From the NCBI GenBank assembly GCA_002838205.1, contig CP017950.1, positions 1,866,858-1,930,857 on the forward strand: a DNA stretch of 64,000 nt, read 5' to 3'. The position numbers and the translations under genes were made by a program. Positions 1-8,140 of this stretch are shown here, piece by piece. Below the pieces are notes generated by a model. That model worked only from the letters and a program-made list of their open reading frames with translations. It made no database searches and had not been told where the DNA came from. The stretch's first letter is position 1. Each line of letters begins with the position of its first letter. Source of the DNA: Tenericutes bacterium MZ-XQ (GTDB lineage: Bacteria; Bacillota_I; Bacilli_A; Acholeplasmatales; Acholeplasmataceae).

Positions 1-161
1 GCTTTTTCAGCAAGCTTTTGGATGTTTTCGTCATTATAAACTTCCCAACCAATTGCAACACACACACGATCAATTTCTTCTTGTGTATAGTTGCTGATTT
101 TTTCTTGAGCAATTCTAGCTTTTTCAATATAACTAGCTATAATTTCTTTTGATGTTTCCAT
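1..161 (-). CDS. CoA-acylating aldehyde dehydrogenase, N-terminal part only (candidate sulfoacetaldehyde dehydrogenase)
   Basis: Only the first 53 codons are visible; the gene runs off the left edge. The start ATG at 161 has a GGAGGAAG-type ribosome site just upstream, in the 12-base gap after the exporter gene. The peptide (a helix rich in Glu, Lys and Ala with KARIAQEKISNYTQEEIDRV) resembles the N-terminal helix of EutE/AdhE-type acylating aldehyde dehydrogenases. Known from the family: these enzymes turn an aldehyde plus CoA and NAD into acyl-CoA. In a sulfo-transketolase operon the expected substrate is sulfoacetaldehyde, giving sulfoacetyl-CoA (the role named SqwD). The family call rests on a short stretch, and the sulfo role is inferred from neighbours. 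Confidence 0.55.
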   Translation of the reverse strand, partial: METSKEIIASYIEKARIAQEKISNYTQEEIDRVCVAIGWEVYNDENIQKLAEK

Positions 162-173
162 GAATCTTCCTCC

Positions 174-1415
174 TTATAATATGATATTTAATGCATTCAT
201 AAACCATAGCAAAAAAGCTATAAATATGAGTGCCAAAAATGAAGCTATAAATAAATTTTTAAATAATAATTTTTTATTGACTTCTTCTGGAGAACTAGCA
301 AGTGCTAATGCTCCCATGGTTGAAAATGGACTCACTGTAACAATATGAGATGCTACTGCGATTGAAATTGTTAAAACCGTTGGTGTCACAACACTTCCTA
401 ATTCTTGAGATAATTCAACTGTTGTTGGGATTAAAGTTGGCATAACAACACCTACAGCTGATGAAAATATCGACATCACACCTGATAATATAGACATGAT
501 TGGAATAGCAGTATGCTCGTTCATCAGTGTTGCTAAAAATGTTGTTAGAAGTGAAACACCACCAACTTCATCGGCAACTCTAATTAAAACTGCAGTTCCA
601 CAAATTAATAGTATGGTAGACCAAGGCACATTAGAAATTGCTTTATGTTGATCAGCTGATTTAAATATAAATAGTATTGCAGATAAAACAAATGCTGCAA
701 ACCCAACATTTACTTTGCCAATCATAACCCATAAAACCAACACAAGTACCATAAGTAATGTAAATATTTGTTGTTTGTTAAATCGTCCTGGTTTTTTGAT
801 TTCTATTTTATCGCCTCTAAGTTTTAGCCCACCTAAAGCAATAAATACTAGTCCAGAAAATAATGTCATAGCTAAGACGTTATTAAAATAGATATGAAAT
901 CCTAATTCACCTACACCATGTAATCTAGCCAATTCTAACGCTACTATACCATTAGGAGCAAGTGGTGATAATCCGCCTGCAATTGAACCTAATATAATCA
1001 AAATACTAACCATTAAAACAGATATATTTGCTTGAAAAGCAATGATGAGTCCAATGGGTAATAATAGTGCACTTGTAGATATATTTCCAGGTCCTAACGA
1101 TGCAATAATAAGTGCTAAAAAGTAAAATATAATCGGAATTAATACTTTTTTGCCTTTACTCTGGTAAATGATGGTATTGGACAATCTTTCTAATGTCCCA
1201 TTTAATTTTGCGATACTAAATAATAAAGTAATCCCAAATGTTGTGAAAAATAAAGTCATTGGCCAATATGAAATGATTTCAGATATTGGTATGCCACCAC
1301 CGTAATAGCCTATAAATAAGGCGAAAACTAAGGCAATTAAACCAACATTTACATCTTTCCAAAACCCAATAATGATTGCTACGACAATAGCAAGTAGTGA
1401 AATAATTTCAATCAT
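174..1415 (-). CDS. MatC/SLC13-like membrane permease, candidate sulfonate exporter
   Basis: A 413-residue integral membrane protein with about 11-12 hydrophobic segments. The N-terminus (MIEIISLLAIVVAIIIGF) and the overall layout resemble the MatC dicarboxylate carrier and SLC13-type anion transporters, which include re-entrant Gly/Pro/Ser-rich loops such as LGPGNISTSALLLPIG near residue 110. It lies 29 bases after the RpiB-like gene and 12 bases before the aldehyde dehydrogenase, so it belongs to the SQ operon. The operon makes a C2 sulfonate that cannot be used further, so the likely job is to export sulfoacetate or a related anion. That substrate is inferred from position; the sequence shows only the transporter type. 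Confidence 0.7.
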   Translation of the reverse strand: MIEIISLLAIVVAIIIGFWKDVNVGLIALVFALFIGYYGGGIPISEIISYWPMTLFFTTFGITLLFSIAKLNGTLERLSNTIIYQSKGKKVLIPIIFYFLALIIASLGPGNISTSALLLPIGLIIAFQANISVLMVSILIILGSIAGGLSPLAPNGIVALELARLHGVGELGFHIYFNNVLAMTLFSGLVFIALGGLKLRGDKIEIKKPGRFNKQQIFTLLMVLVLVLWVMIGKVNVGFAAFVLSAILFIFKSADQHKAISNVPWSTILLICGTAVLIRVADEVGGVSLLTTFLATLMNEHTAIPIMSILSGVMSIFSSAVGVVMPTLIPTTVELSQELGSVVTPTVLTISIAVASHIVTVSPFSTMGALALASSPEEVNKKLLFKNLFIASFLALIFIAFLLWFMNALNIIL

Positions 1416-1444
1416 TTTATATCGACCCTCTCATATGTGATGAC

Positions 1445-1924
1445 TTACTTTTGAAAACTTCTTTTTTCGATATCTTTTACGATGACACGTGCTTTTTCTA
1501 AGTTCTTAGCACGCCAATCTTCTAAGTTCTGTGTAAAACCTGTATTTAAGAATGCTTTTGCCATCTCAACGCCCATGATTGGTGCAATAATCCATCCACC
1601 CATACATAAGACGTTTGCGTCATTGATTGCTCTACATTTTTCTGCTGCATAAACTGATTCACAAGCTGCTCCATAAACACCTTCATGTTTATTTGCAACA
1701 ATAGACATACCCATACCAGTGCCACAAATTAAAATGCCTTTTTCATAGACTTTATTTTGGATCAGTTTTGCACCCTTTTCAGCAACCTCAAAGAATGGAA
1801 ATGGTTTTTCTTCATCTAGTGTACCAATATCCTCAACTTCATAGTTATTTTCTAATAAATAGCTTTTTACAGCTTCTTTCAATTGAAATCCTGATTTATC
1901 TGAACCTATAAATAATTTTTCCAT
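1445..1924 (-). CDS. sqwI: RpiB/LacAB-family isomerase, candidate 4-deoxy-4-sulfoerythrose isomerase
   Basis: A 159-residue cytoplasmic protein of the RpiB/LacAB fold. Visible landmarks are GSDKSG near residue 8, the catalytic-Cys loop ICGTGMGMSIVANK around residues 66-79, and NDANVLCMGG near residue 101. RpiB isomerases interconvert aldose and ketose phosphates. The gene lies 12 bases after the transketolase C-subunit in an SQ operon. In the sulfo-transketolase pathway the RpiB homologue SqwI converts 4-deoxy-4-sulfoerythrose to 4-deoxy-4-sulfoerythrulose, so the ketose can enter a second transketolase round. The family call is firm; the sulfo substrate is inferred. Plain ribose-5-phosphate isomerase remains possible. 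Confidence 0.75.
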   Translation of the reverse strand: MEKLFIGSDKSGFQLKEAVKSYLLENNYEVEDIGTLDEEKPFPFFEVAEKGAKLIQNKVYEKGILICGTGMGMSIVANKHEGVYGAACESVYAAEKCRAINDANVLCMGGWIIAPIMGVEMAKAFLNTGFTQNLEDWRAKNLEKARVIVKDIEKRSFQK

Positions 1925-1936
1925 ATGCTTACTCCT

Positions 1937-2881
1937 TTATTTTTGTTTAATCACATCTAAAACTGCATCAACGATGTGATGTGCTTTTAGACCAAATTTT
2001 TCCATTAAGAAATCTTTTTTACCAACTTCACCAAAATGATCTTTAACACCAACTCTTCTCATTGGAGTTGGACAGTTTTCAGCTAATACTTCTGCAACAG
2101 CACTACCTAAACCATTAATGATGTTATGGTTTTCAGCTGTGACAACTGCTTTTGTTTTTTTAGCTTCTTCAATAATCATATCTTGATCAATTGGTTTAAT
2201 TGTATGGATATTTACCACACTTGCAGAAATACCTTGCTCACTTAGAATCTTTTGGGCATCAAGAGCTTCTTTGACCATAATACCTGAAGCAAAGATAGAT
2301 ACATCTCTACCTTCTACGATTCTAGTAGCTTTTCCTAGTTCAAAGGTTTGATCATCTTCAAAAATCGCGTCAAACTCTTGACGTAATAATCTAATATAAA
2401 CTGGACCATGATGTTTAATGATTTGCGGCATCATTGCTGCAAGTTGTACGCCATCAACTGGTTCAAATATAACCATACCAGGTAAGTTTCTCATCAGTCC
2501 AACATCTTCTAATGACATGTGTGTTCCACCGTTTAACTGAGCCATAACACCTGGATCCGAACCAACCATTTTTACATTCATTTTTGCATAGCAAACTGAA
2601 AGCGTCACTTGGTCAAAAACACGACGTGTCGCAAATGGTGTAAACGTATGTGTAAATGGTAATTTACCCATATTAGCAAGACCTGCAGCAACCCCAATCA
2701 TATTGGCTTCTTGAACACCAACATTGATAGCGCGTTCTGGATAAACATCGAAGAAAGCTGTTGATTTTAAGGCTTTCATTAAATCAGCTTCAACGATGAC
2801 TAATTCTGGATACTCTTTTGCATATTTGATGAGTAAATCAACATATATATCTCTTAATTGTCTATTTCTTAATTCGATCAT
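1937..2881 (-). CDS. sqwH: Transketolase, C-terminal subunit (pyrimidine-binding and C-terminal domains)
   Basis: 314 residues covering the second half of transketolase. An N-terminal pyrimidine-binding domain (residues about 5-165, with VEADLMKA and VGVQEANMIGVAAGLA) is followed by the C-terminal domain (about 185-305, with VTAENHNIINGLGSAVAE). It overlaps the N-terminal subunit gene by 4 bases (ATGA), as expected for a two-subunit enzyme made in equal amounts. Transketolases move a C2 ketol unit using thiamine diphosphate. In the sulfo-transketolase pathway the split enzyme SqwGH acts on 6-deoxy-6-sulfofructose and then on sulfoerythrulose with glyceraldehyde 3-phosphate as acceptor, giving xylulose 5-phosphate and finally sulfoacetaldehyde. 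The specific role is inferred from the operon. Confidence 0.85.
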   Translation of the reverse strand: MIELRNRQLRDIYVDLLIKYAKEYPELVIVEADLMKALKSTAFFDVYPERAINVGVQEANMIGVAAGLANMGKLPFTHTFTPFATRRVFDQVTLSVCYAKMNVKMVGSDPGVMAQLNGGTHMSLEDVGLMRNLPGMVIFEPVDGVQLAAMMPQIIKHHGPVYIRLLRQEFDAIFEDDQTFELGKATRIVEGRDVSIFASGIMVKEALDAQKILSEQGISASVVNIHTIKPIDQDMIIEEAKKTKAVVTAENHNIINGLGSAVAEVLAENCPTPMRRVGVKDHFGEVGKKDFLMEKFGLKAHHIVDAVLDVIKQK

Positions 2882-3693
2882 TTTTCTAACCCCTCAATTG
2901 CTTGTTTTGCTAATTCTTTTGTCACTGGCATATTATGAGATCCAGCTTGGTTTTCACAGAAGTTTGCGCCTTTACCTTTAATGGTATTGCATATAATCAT
3001 AGATGGCTTACCTTTAGTTGCTTTCGCATTTAAGATGGCTTCTTGAATAGCTATGACATCATGTCCGTCAATCACTTGCACATGCCAGTTAAATGCTTCC
3101 CATTTTTTATCAAGTGGTGACACATCATTAACTTGATCTACTGATCCATCAATTTGGAATTTGTTATAATCCGTAAATGCGATTAGATGATCTAACTTTC
3201 TACTGCCAGCAAACATTGCTGCTTCCCAAATTTGGCCTTCTTGAGACTCACCATCTCCAATAATTGCATAAACATGAAATGGTGCTTGATCCATTTGTGC
3301 AGCAGTTGCCATACCAACAGCTGCTGAGAACCCTTGTCCTAAAGATCCTGTTGTCATATCAACACCAACTGTTTTATTCATATCTGTATGCGATGGTAGG
3401 TCTGTATTTGAAATATTAAGTGTATCAAGTAATTCCATTGGGAAATATTCTTTTAATGCTAGTGTTGCATATACAGCAGGTCCACCATGTCCTTTTGATA
3501 AAACGAAACGATCTCTATTCGGTAGTTTAGGTTGCTTAGGATCAATATGCATTTGATCAAAATATAAAACTGCAAGTATATCTGCAATCGATAAACTTCC
3601 GCCGATATGACCCACGCCAAGTGTTGCGATACACCCAATCGTTAATTTTCTTATTTCTTTTGCTTTTTGTTCTAAAAATATGCGTTTTTCCAT
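2878..3693 (-). CDS. sqwG: Transketolase, N-terminal (diphosphate-binding) subunit
   Basis: 271 residues, the usual length of a stand-alone transketolase N-terminal subunit. The thiamine-diphosphate/Mg motif begins with GDGESQEGQIWEAAMFA (around residue 146) and closes with TDYNKFQIDG. Other landmarks are LSKGHGGPAVYA near residue 66 and TGSLGQGFSAAVGMA near residue 116. It pairs with the overlapping C-terminal subunit gene; together they make one transketolase. A GGAGGAGAAC site precedes the ATG. The gene follows the SQ isomerase by 9 bases. The symbol reflects the sulfo-transketolase assignment, which depends on the operon; the enzyme family itself is certain. Confidence 0.85.
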   Translation of the reverse strand: MEKRIFLEQKAKEIRKLTIGCIATLGVGHIGGSLSIADILAVLYFDQMHIDPKQPKLPNRDRFVLSKGHGGPAVYATLALKEYFPMELLDTLNISNTDLPSHTDMNKTVGVDMTTGSLGQGFSAAVGMATAAQMDQAPFHVYAIIGDGESQEGQIWEAAMFAGSRKLDHLIAFTDYNKFQIDGSVDQVNDVSPLDKKWEAFNWHVQVIDGHDVIAIQEAILNAKATKGKPSMIICNTIKGKGANFCENQAGSHNMPVTKELAKQAIEGLEK

Positions 3694-3702
3694 GTTCTCC
3701 TC

Positions 3703-5043
3703 CTAATATTGAACAATTTCTATGTTTAGCATTTCTGCAAGCATTTCTAATTTTTTAACAACATCTTTATATAATACAACAAAGTGTGGTTCCCATCCTT
3801 CTTTAACCATTTGCGTAATCATTGGTTTAACAGGTTGTTTGACTTTAACAACAACAGATGTACCTAAAAATTGTTGTGGTTTATCTAAAATCTCAGCTTT
3901 TGCAATAAAGAATCTAAATGAACCATCTGAATTCTTACCAATTCTAAATAGTGATGCTTCTTGACTTGGTTTTAGTCCAAACTCCATCGTTGGTCCAATT
4001 TTTCGATTTGGATGAACGCCAGTCGTTGCACCTAGGTCTGCTCTAGCTAGTGAACAAGCAGCTGTTCCACAATGCCAAAAAGTGATTGTGTTATCTTTTT
4101 CATCTAGGGATACTGGATCACCTAAGAATGTTGGTTCTTGAGATAACTGTCCACCAATATACATTGATAATGCACCATAAGCATCAGCTTCACATGCAGC
4201 AGCAATCTTTTGATCATTAAGAAGTCCTAACACACCACAAACAGGTGTTCCATAATCAGTAAAGAAATCTGGCCAACATCTTGAAGCTACTGCTTTGATA
4301 TTATTCTTTAATATATAATCTTTATAGACTTGATATAATCTTACAAAATCATCTTTGTTTTTCTTTAAAGTTTGCTCCAACCCTACCATTTTTTGATGGG
4401 CTTCATCTGAAGCTTCTTTAGCCTCTTCTAAAGCAAGAGCTTTTGCTTTTTGAGTCAGTTCTCTAGACTCAATCGTCATTAAATTAACGCCAAATGTTTT
4501 CATAAGTTCAACATCATTTGCTCTACCAAATCCAAAGCCTTGAGGTGTGTCACCGATCACGAGTAAATTTGTTTGTCTTAACTCAAATTTGAGTTTAGCA
4601 ACTTCATAAACATCACGAATGGTTTTTTGAACATCATCTTCTGAAGGCATCCCAAACACATATTGAATATGCTGATTTCTAATCTGATGAAAAGCATATC
4701 CTGCAGAAAATGCTCCAGTTAACGAATTCAATCTTAATCTTCCACCATCAATCACTGGTTCTCTTAATGTCCATAAAAGGACATCAGCATGTGTAAGTTT
4801 TAAGATTTCTGTCATATAGGCACTATTTGCAAATGTGATATTTTGAACAATCACCAAATCTGGTTCATGTTGATCTAAAAACGATTTTAATAAATCAAGT
4901 GATAGTAACATTTCATCTGGACAATGGATCGAATCATCAACACTCTTTAACAGTTCTATTGATGCTTCAAACAGTTTTTGTGCAGACTCCAAGTGGAATG
5001 TCCCAACACCTATTGGTAAATAACAGACATTTATTTTTCTCAT
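3703..5043 (-). CDS. L-fucose/L-arabinose isomerase-like protein, candidate sulfoquinovose isomerase
   Basis: 446 residues with the layout of the fucose/arabinose isomerase superfamily: N-terminal Rossmann-like part (1-150), central part (150-320; SRCWPDFFTDYGTPVCG near 263), and a C-terminal barrel-like part with the conserved WHCGTAACS stretch near residue 326. In sulfoglycolysis a member of this superfamily isomerises SQ to 6-deoxy-6-sulfofructose, which is the step needed between the sulfoquinovosidase and the transketolase encoded here. It is separated from the upstream binding-protein gene by 128 bases that hold a hairpin, and from the transketolase by 9 bases. Superfamily membership is seen in the sequence; the SQ substrate is inferred. 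Confidence 0.7.
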   Translation of the reverse strand: MRKINVCYLPIGVGTFHLESAQKLFEASIELLKSVDDSIHCPDEMLLSLDLLKSFLDQHEPDLVIVQNITFANSAYMTEILKLTHADVLLWTLREPVIDGGRLRLNSLTGAFSAGYAFHQIRNQHIQYVFGMPSEDDVQKTIRDVYEVAKLKFELRQTNLLVIGDTPQGFGFGRANDVELMKTFGVNLMTIESRELTQKAKALALEEAKEASDEAHQKMVGLEQTLKKNKDDFVRLYQVYKDYILKNNIKAVASRCWPDFFTDYGTPVCGVLGLLNDQKIAAACEADAYGALSMYIGGQLSQEPTFLGDPVSLDEKDNTITFWHCGTAACSLARADLGATTGVHPNRKIGPTMEFGLKPSQEASLFRIGKNSDGSFRFFIAKAEILDKPQQFLGTSVVVKVKQPVKPMITQMVKEGWEPHFVVLYKDVVKKLEMLAEMLNIEIVQY

Positions 5044-5123
5044 ATATTCTCCTTTTCTTTTCGGGTTATTTGATTAACTAAAACCCTCTTAGCTAAGCAA
5101 ATACTCCAAAAAATTAAGTCATT

Positions 5124-5146
5124 GGGTGTTACGATGTGTAACACCC
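5124..5146. terminator. Intercistronic hairpin between binding-protein and isomerase genes
   Basis: A perfect 9-base inverted repeat (GGGTGTTAC ... GTAACACCC) with a 5-base loop lies in the 128-base gap inside the SQ operon. On the minus strand it is followed, after about 10 bases, by a run of six T. It may act as a partial terminator or as an RNA-stability hairpin that keeps the solute-binding protein more abundant than the downstream enzymes, as is common for ABC operons. The T-run is too far away for a strong classical terminator. Confidence 0.5.
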
Positions 5147-5171
5147 TATGACCTTGACTACATCTTATCGA

Positions 5172-6377
5172 TTAAGGTGCAGCGTTCTTTAAAGCTGTTT
5201 CTAAATCTTGTAATAATTGTAGAGCTGTTTTATCGTTTTCTGGGTTAGCAGCATCTTCAACTAATTGGTTGATGATTGGATACATACCTGGAATCATAAC
5301 TTGAGTTAACCAGTCTTGTACATATTTTTCATCAGTTGCAGCGATTTCATCTAAGAATACTGCATATTGGTCAGCAAAATTACCATAATCAACTTCAGCA
5401 CCAAGTCTTGGAGTTAAATAAGGAACGCCACCAGTATAAGCATCGTGTTGTTCGCCTTCTGCCATCCATTCGATGAAGTCTTGAGCTCTCTTTTCAGTAC
5501 CACTGTCTCTAAATGCAGCTAGTGATTTACCACCTAAAATTGTTGCACGATTTGTGCCTTGAGGCATTGGAACTACTGTCCAATCAAATTCTAGATCTTG
5601 ATAGCCACTTACATTCCAGTTACCTGATACATGGAAACCATAAGCACCTGTGCGGAATAGTGAAGCTGAATTTTTAGTTACATAAGTATCTTCACTTAAG
5701 AAACCTTCAGTATAGAAATCCATTAACATTTGTAATGCATTAACTGCAGCAGTTGAAGTTAAATTGCTTTCTGTGTATGGAGTTTCCCATAGTTCAACAC
5801 CATGTTGATAAAGCACTGGCATGAAACGGTGAGCTTGATGGTCAAATAGACCAGGAGCTAATACGCCATCTTTACCTTTAAGTTTGTTCATTTCAGTTTC
5901 GAATTCTGCCCAAGTCCAAACTGTTTCACCAAGTTCTGGATAATTAACACCATGAGCTTCTAGTAAATCTAGATTTACAAATAAACCATTTGCAGTGATA
6001 TCCATTGGTAATGAAATAACTTCACCATCAGCGTTGTAGAATAAATTTGTGAATTTTGAAGTATCATAAACATCATCTAAAGGTATAATTTGTTCTTTAA
6101 AGTTGTTTAAGTGACCTTCAGTAACACGTGCTAATGCAGGTGCTTCTCCACCACTGATCATTGTCGCAAGTCTTGTTTCATAGTCATTATATGGAATACT
6201 AACTAATTCAATAACAATACCTGTTTCCTCTTCATAGTCATCCAGTAAACCTTGCATAACTTCACCTTCAGTACCATCACTCCACCATAGCATTTGAAGT
6301 GTTTTTTCTTCTTGGTTACAACCAACAAGCACTACAATTGACATGATGACAAACATAAAACCTAATACTTTCTTCAT
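5172..6377 (-). CDS. Sugar ABC transporter solute-binding lipoprotein (SQ or SQ-glycoside uptake)
   Basis: 401 residues. The N-terminus is a lipoprotein signal (MKKVLGFMFVIMSIVVLVGC), with the lipidated Cys at residue 20. The rest is an extracellular solute-binding protein family 1 fold (MalE/UgpB type), with LWWSDGTEGEVMQGLLDDYE as the first strand-helix unit and IEWMAEGEQHDAYTGGVPYL near the C-terminus. It lies 48 bases after the second permease gene. It should sit on the outer face of the membrane and hand substrate to the two permeases. Because a sulfoquinovosidase is in the same operon, the ligand is expected to be SQ or sulfoquinovosyl glycerol. No ATPase gene is nearby. Confidence 0.85.
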   Translation of the reverse strand: MKKVLGFMFVIMSIVVLVGCNQEEKTLQMLWWSDGTEGEVMQGLLDDYEEETGIVIELVSIPYNDYETRLATMISGGEAPALARVTEGHLNNFKEQIIPLDDVYDTSKFTNLFYNADGEVISLPMDITANGLFVNLDLLEAHGVNYPELGETVWTWAEFETEMNKLKGKDGVLAPGLFDHQAHRFMPVLYQHGVELWETPYTESNLTSTAAVNALQMLMDFYTEGFLSEDTYVTKNSASLFRTGAYGFHVSGNWNVSGYQDLEFDWTVVPMPQGTNRATILGGKSLAAFRDSGTEKRAQDFIEWMAEGEQHDAYTGGVPYLTPRLGAEVDYGNFADQYAVFLDEIAATDEKYVQDWLTQVMIPGMYPIINQLVEDAANPENDKTALQLLQDLETALKNAAP

Positions 6378-6425
6378 ACTTTCCTCCTAAAATTTTTTTA
6401 TAATTACCTGTGAAAAACACAGTGA

Positions 6426-7241
6426 TTACCCTTTCATACCTGATTGAACTGTACCTTGAACAAATTGCTTTTGGAAAATGATAAAGATGATTAACATCGG
6501 AATCATTGAGATTGCAGATACAGCTAAAATCGAATTATAATCCGTATTAAACTCACCAGTGAAATTTGCAATTGCTAATTGTAATGTATATTTTTTAGGT
6601 GAATTAATTGCGATTAACGGCCATACATAATCATTCCAACGCCACATAAATGAGAAGATTGCCAGTGTTGCAATCGCTGGTTTTGCGTTTGGTAGAATAA
6701 TGCTATAGAATATCTTCCACTCTGATGCACCATCAATACGCGCTGACTGAATGATCTCATCTGGTATAGTGAGTAAATATTGTCTCATTAAGAATATACC
6801 TGTAGGTGTCGCAGCTGGTGGAATAATCAAAGCCCATAAAGAATTATATAATCCAAAGAATTTTAAAACTGAAAATATTGGAACCATAATGATTTCAAGT
6901 GGAAGCATGATCGTTGATAAAATGATAAGCATGATCACAGAATCCCCTTTAAATCTAAACTTAGCAAGCGCATATCCTGACATTGAATTAATGACAACAG
7001 CTAATACTGTTGAAGATACCGCTACAATAAATGAGTTAAATATATATCGTCCAAAATTTCCACCTTGTAATGCTTCAACATAATTATTTGTCGTCCACTG
7101 ATTTGGGAAAAATGTCGGATTTGTTGAAAAGAGTTCATTAATTGGTTTAAATGATGAGAATATAATGTATAAAACTGGAATTAAAAATACTAAAACTAAA
7201 ATACTTGCAATTGTATACTGAGGTATGGTTGCTTTTTTCAT
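6426..7241 (-). CDS. Sugar ABC transporter permease, MalG type
   Basis: 271 residues with six hydrophobic segments and the MalG-type layout. The cytoplasmic EAA loop that docks the ATPase reads IQSARIDGASEWKIFYSIIL (around residues 180-200), with the conserved IDGA core. It overlaps the partner permease by 4 bases (ATGA) and precedes the binding protein, so it is the second half of the SQ-operon importer channel. It would work with a shared MsmX/UgpC-type ATPase encoded elsewhere. Confidence 0.9.
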   Translation of the reverse strand: MKKATIPQYTIASILVLVFLIPVLYIIFSSFKPINELFSTNPTFFPNQWTTNNYVEALQGGNFGRYIFNSFIVAVSSTVLAVVINSMSGYALAKFRFKGDSVIMLIILSTIMLPLEIIMVPIFSVLKFFGLYNSLWALIIPPAATPTGIFLMRQYLLTIPDEIIQSARIDGASEWKIFYSIILPNAKPAIATLAIFSFMWRWNDYVWPLIAINSPKKYTLQLAIANFTGEFNTDYNSILAVSAISMIPMLIIFIIFQKQFVQGTVQSGMKG

Positions 7242-8140
7242 TTATTCTCACCTCTTCTCGACATAAAGAAATTAAATGCTGTGAAAATTGTAACTATTAA
7301 AAGCATAACAACTGACATTGCACTTGCAAGTCCAACATGATAACTTTGGAATGCTGTCTCATAGATATATTGAACAGTAAATGTTGTTGCATCAAATGGT
7401 CCACCACCTGTTAAGGTTACAACAAGTGGATAAGTTTTAAATATCTCCATAGTTACTAAGATGAAAACCATAAGTCTAGCAGCTCTTAATGAAGGATATG
7501 TCACAAAAAGAAACTTTTGAACTTTTGTGGCACCATCAACTTCTGCTGCTTCATATAATGATTCAGGGATACTGAGCAATGCTGCAACAAATATAATCAT
7601 ATAATATCCTGAACGTGACCATAGTATCGCAAACACAACAGACCACCAAGCAAAATCAGGATTGATAAATGTTTGCATTGGATTTAATCCAAGTGCTTTA
7701 AGTGTTGTATTAAACAATCCAAAATCACCTGCTAAAATCCATTGCCATATAATCCCTACAACAATAGCAGAAATCATTACCGGCCAATAATAAACAGCTC
7801 TAAAAAATCCTTTAGCTTTAATCGGTTGTACGATTAAAGTTGCAATTAAAAGAGAAGCTACAAACATCAGAGGAACAGTTACTAAAACTAATTTTATCGT
7901 ATTCCACATTGCAGCAAGAAAATCTGGATCTGCAAAAATTTCCTTATAATTGGCAAGTCCTATCCAATCAGGACTACCAAAAGTAAATAATGACATATCT
8001 GTAAAGGAATAATATATCCCTATCAGTGCTGGTAAAATAATGAAAATCGAAAAAATTAATAAGTTAGGTAGTAAAAACAAATACGGTACTATCTTTTGTT
8101 TCAATATGAATGATTGATAGCTTTGTGTTTTACGCCTCAT
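7238..8140 (-). CDS. Sugar ABC transporter permease, MalF type
   Basis: 300 residues with six hydrophobic segments. The first begins YLFLLPNLLIFSIFIILPAL, typical of MalF/UgpA permeases. The EAA loop is YEAAEVDGATKVQKFLFVTY near residues 196-216. It overlaps the sulfoquinovosidase gene by 4 bases and the MalG-type gene by 4 bases, so translation is coupled along this part of the operon. Together with the next permease it forms the membrane channel for the SQ-type substrate. The short Lys/Arg-rich N-terminus fits a cytoplasmic start. Confidence 0.9.
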   Translation of the reverse strand: MRRKTQSYQSFILKQKIVPYLFLLPNLLIFSIFIILPALIGIYYSFTDMSLFTFGSPDWIGLANYKEIFADPDFLAAMWNTIKLVLVTVPLMFVASLLIATLIVQPIKAKGFFRAVYYWPVMISAIVVGIIWQWILAGDFGLFNTTLKALGLNPMQTFINPDFAWWSVVFAILWSRSGYYMIIFVAALLSIPESLYEAAEVDGATKVQKFLFVTYPSLRAARLMVFILVTMEIFKTYPLVVTLTGGGPFDATTFTVQYIYETAFQSYHVGLASAMSVVMLLIVTIFTAFNFFMSRRGENK

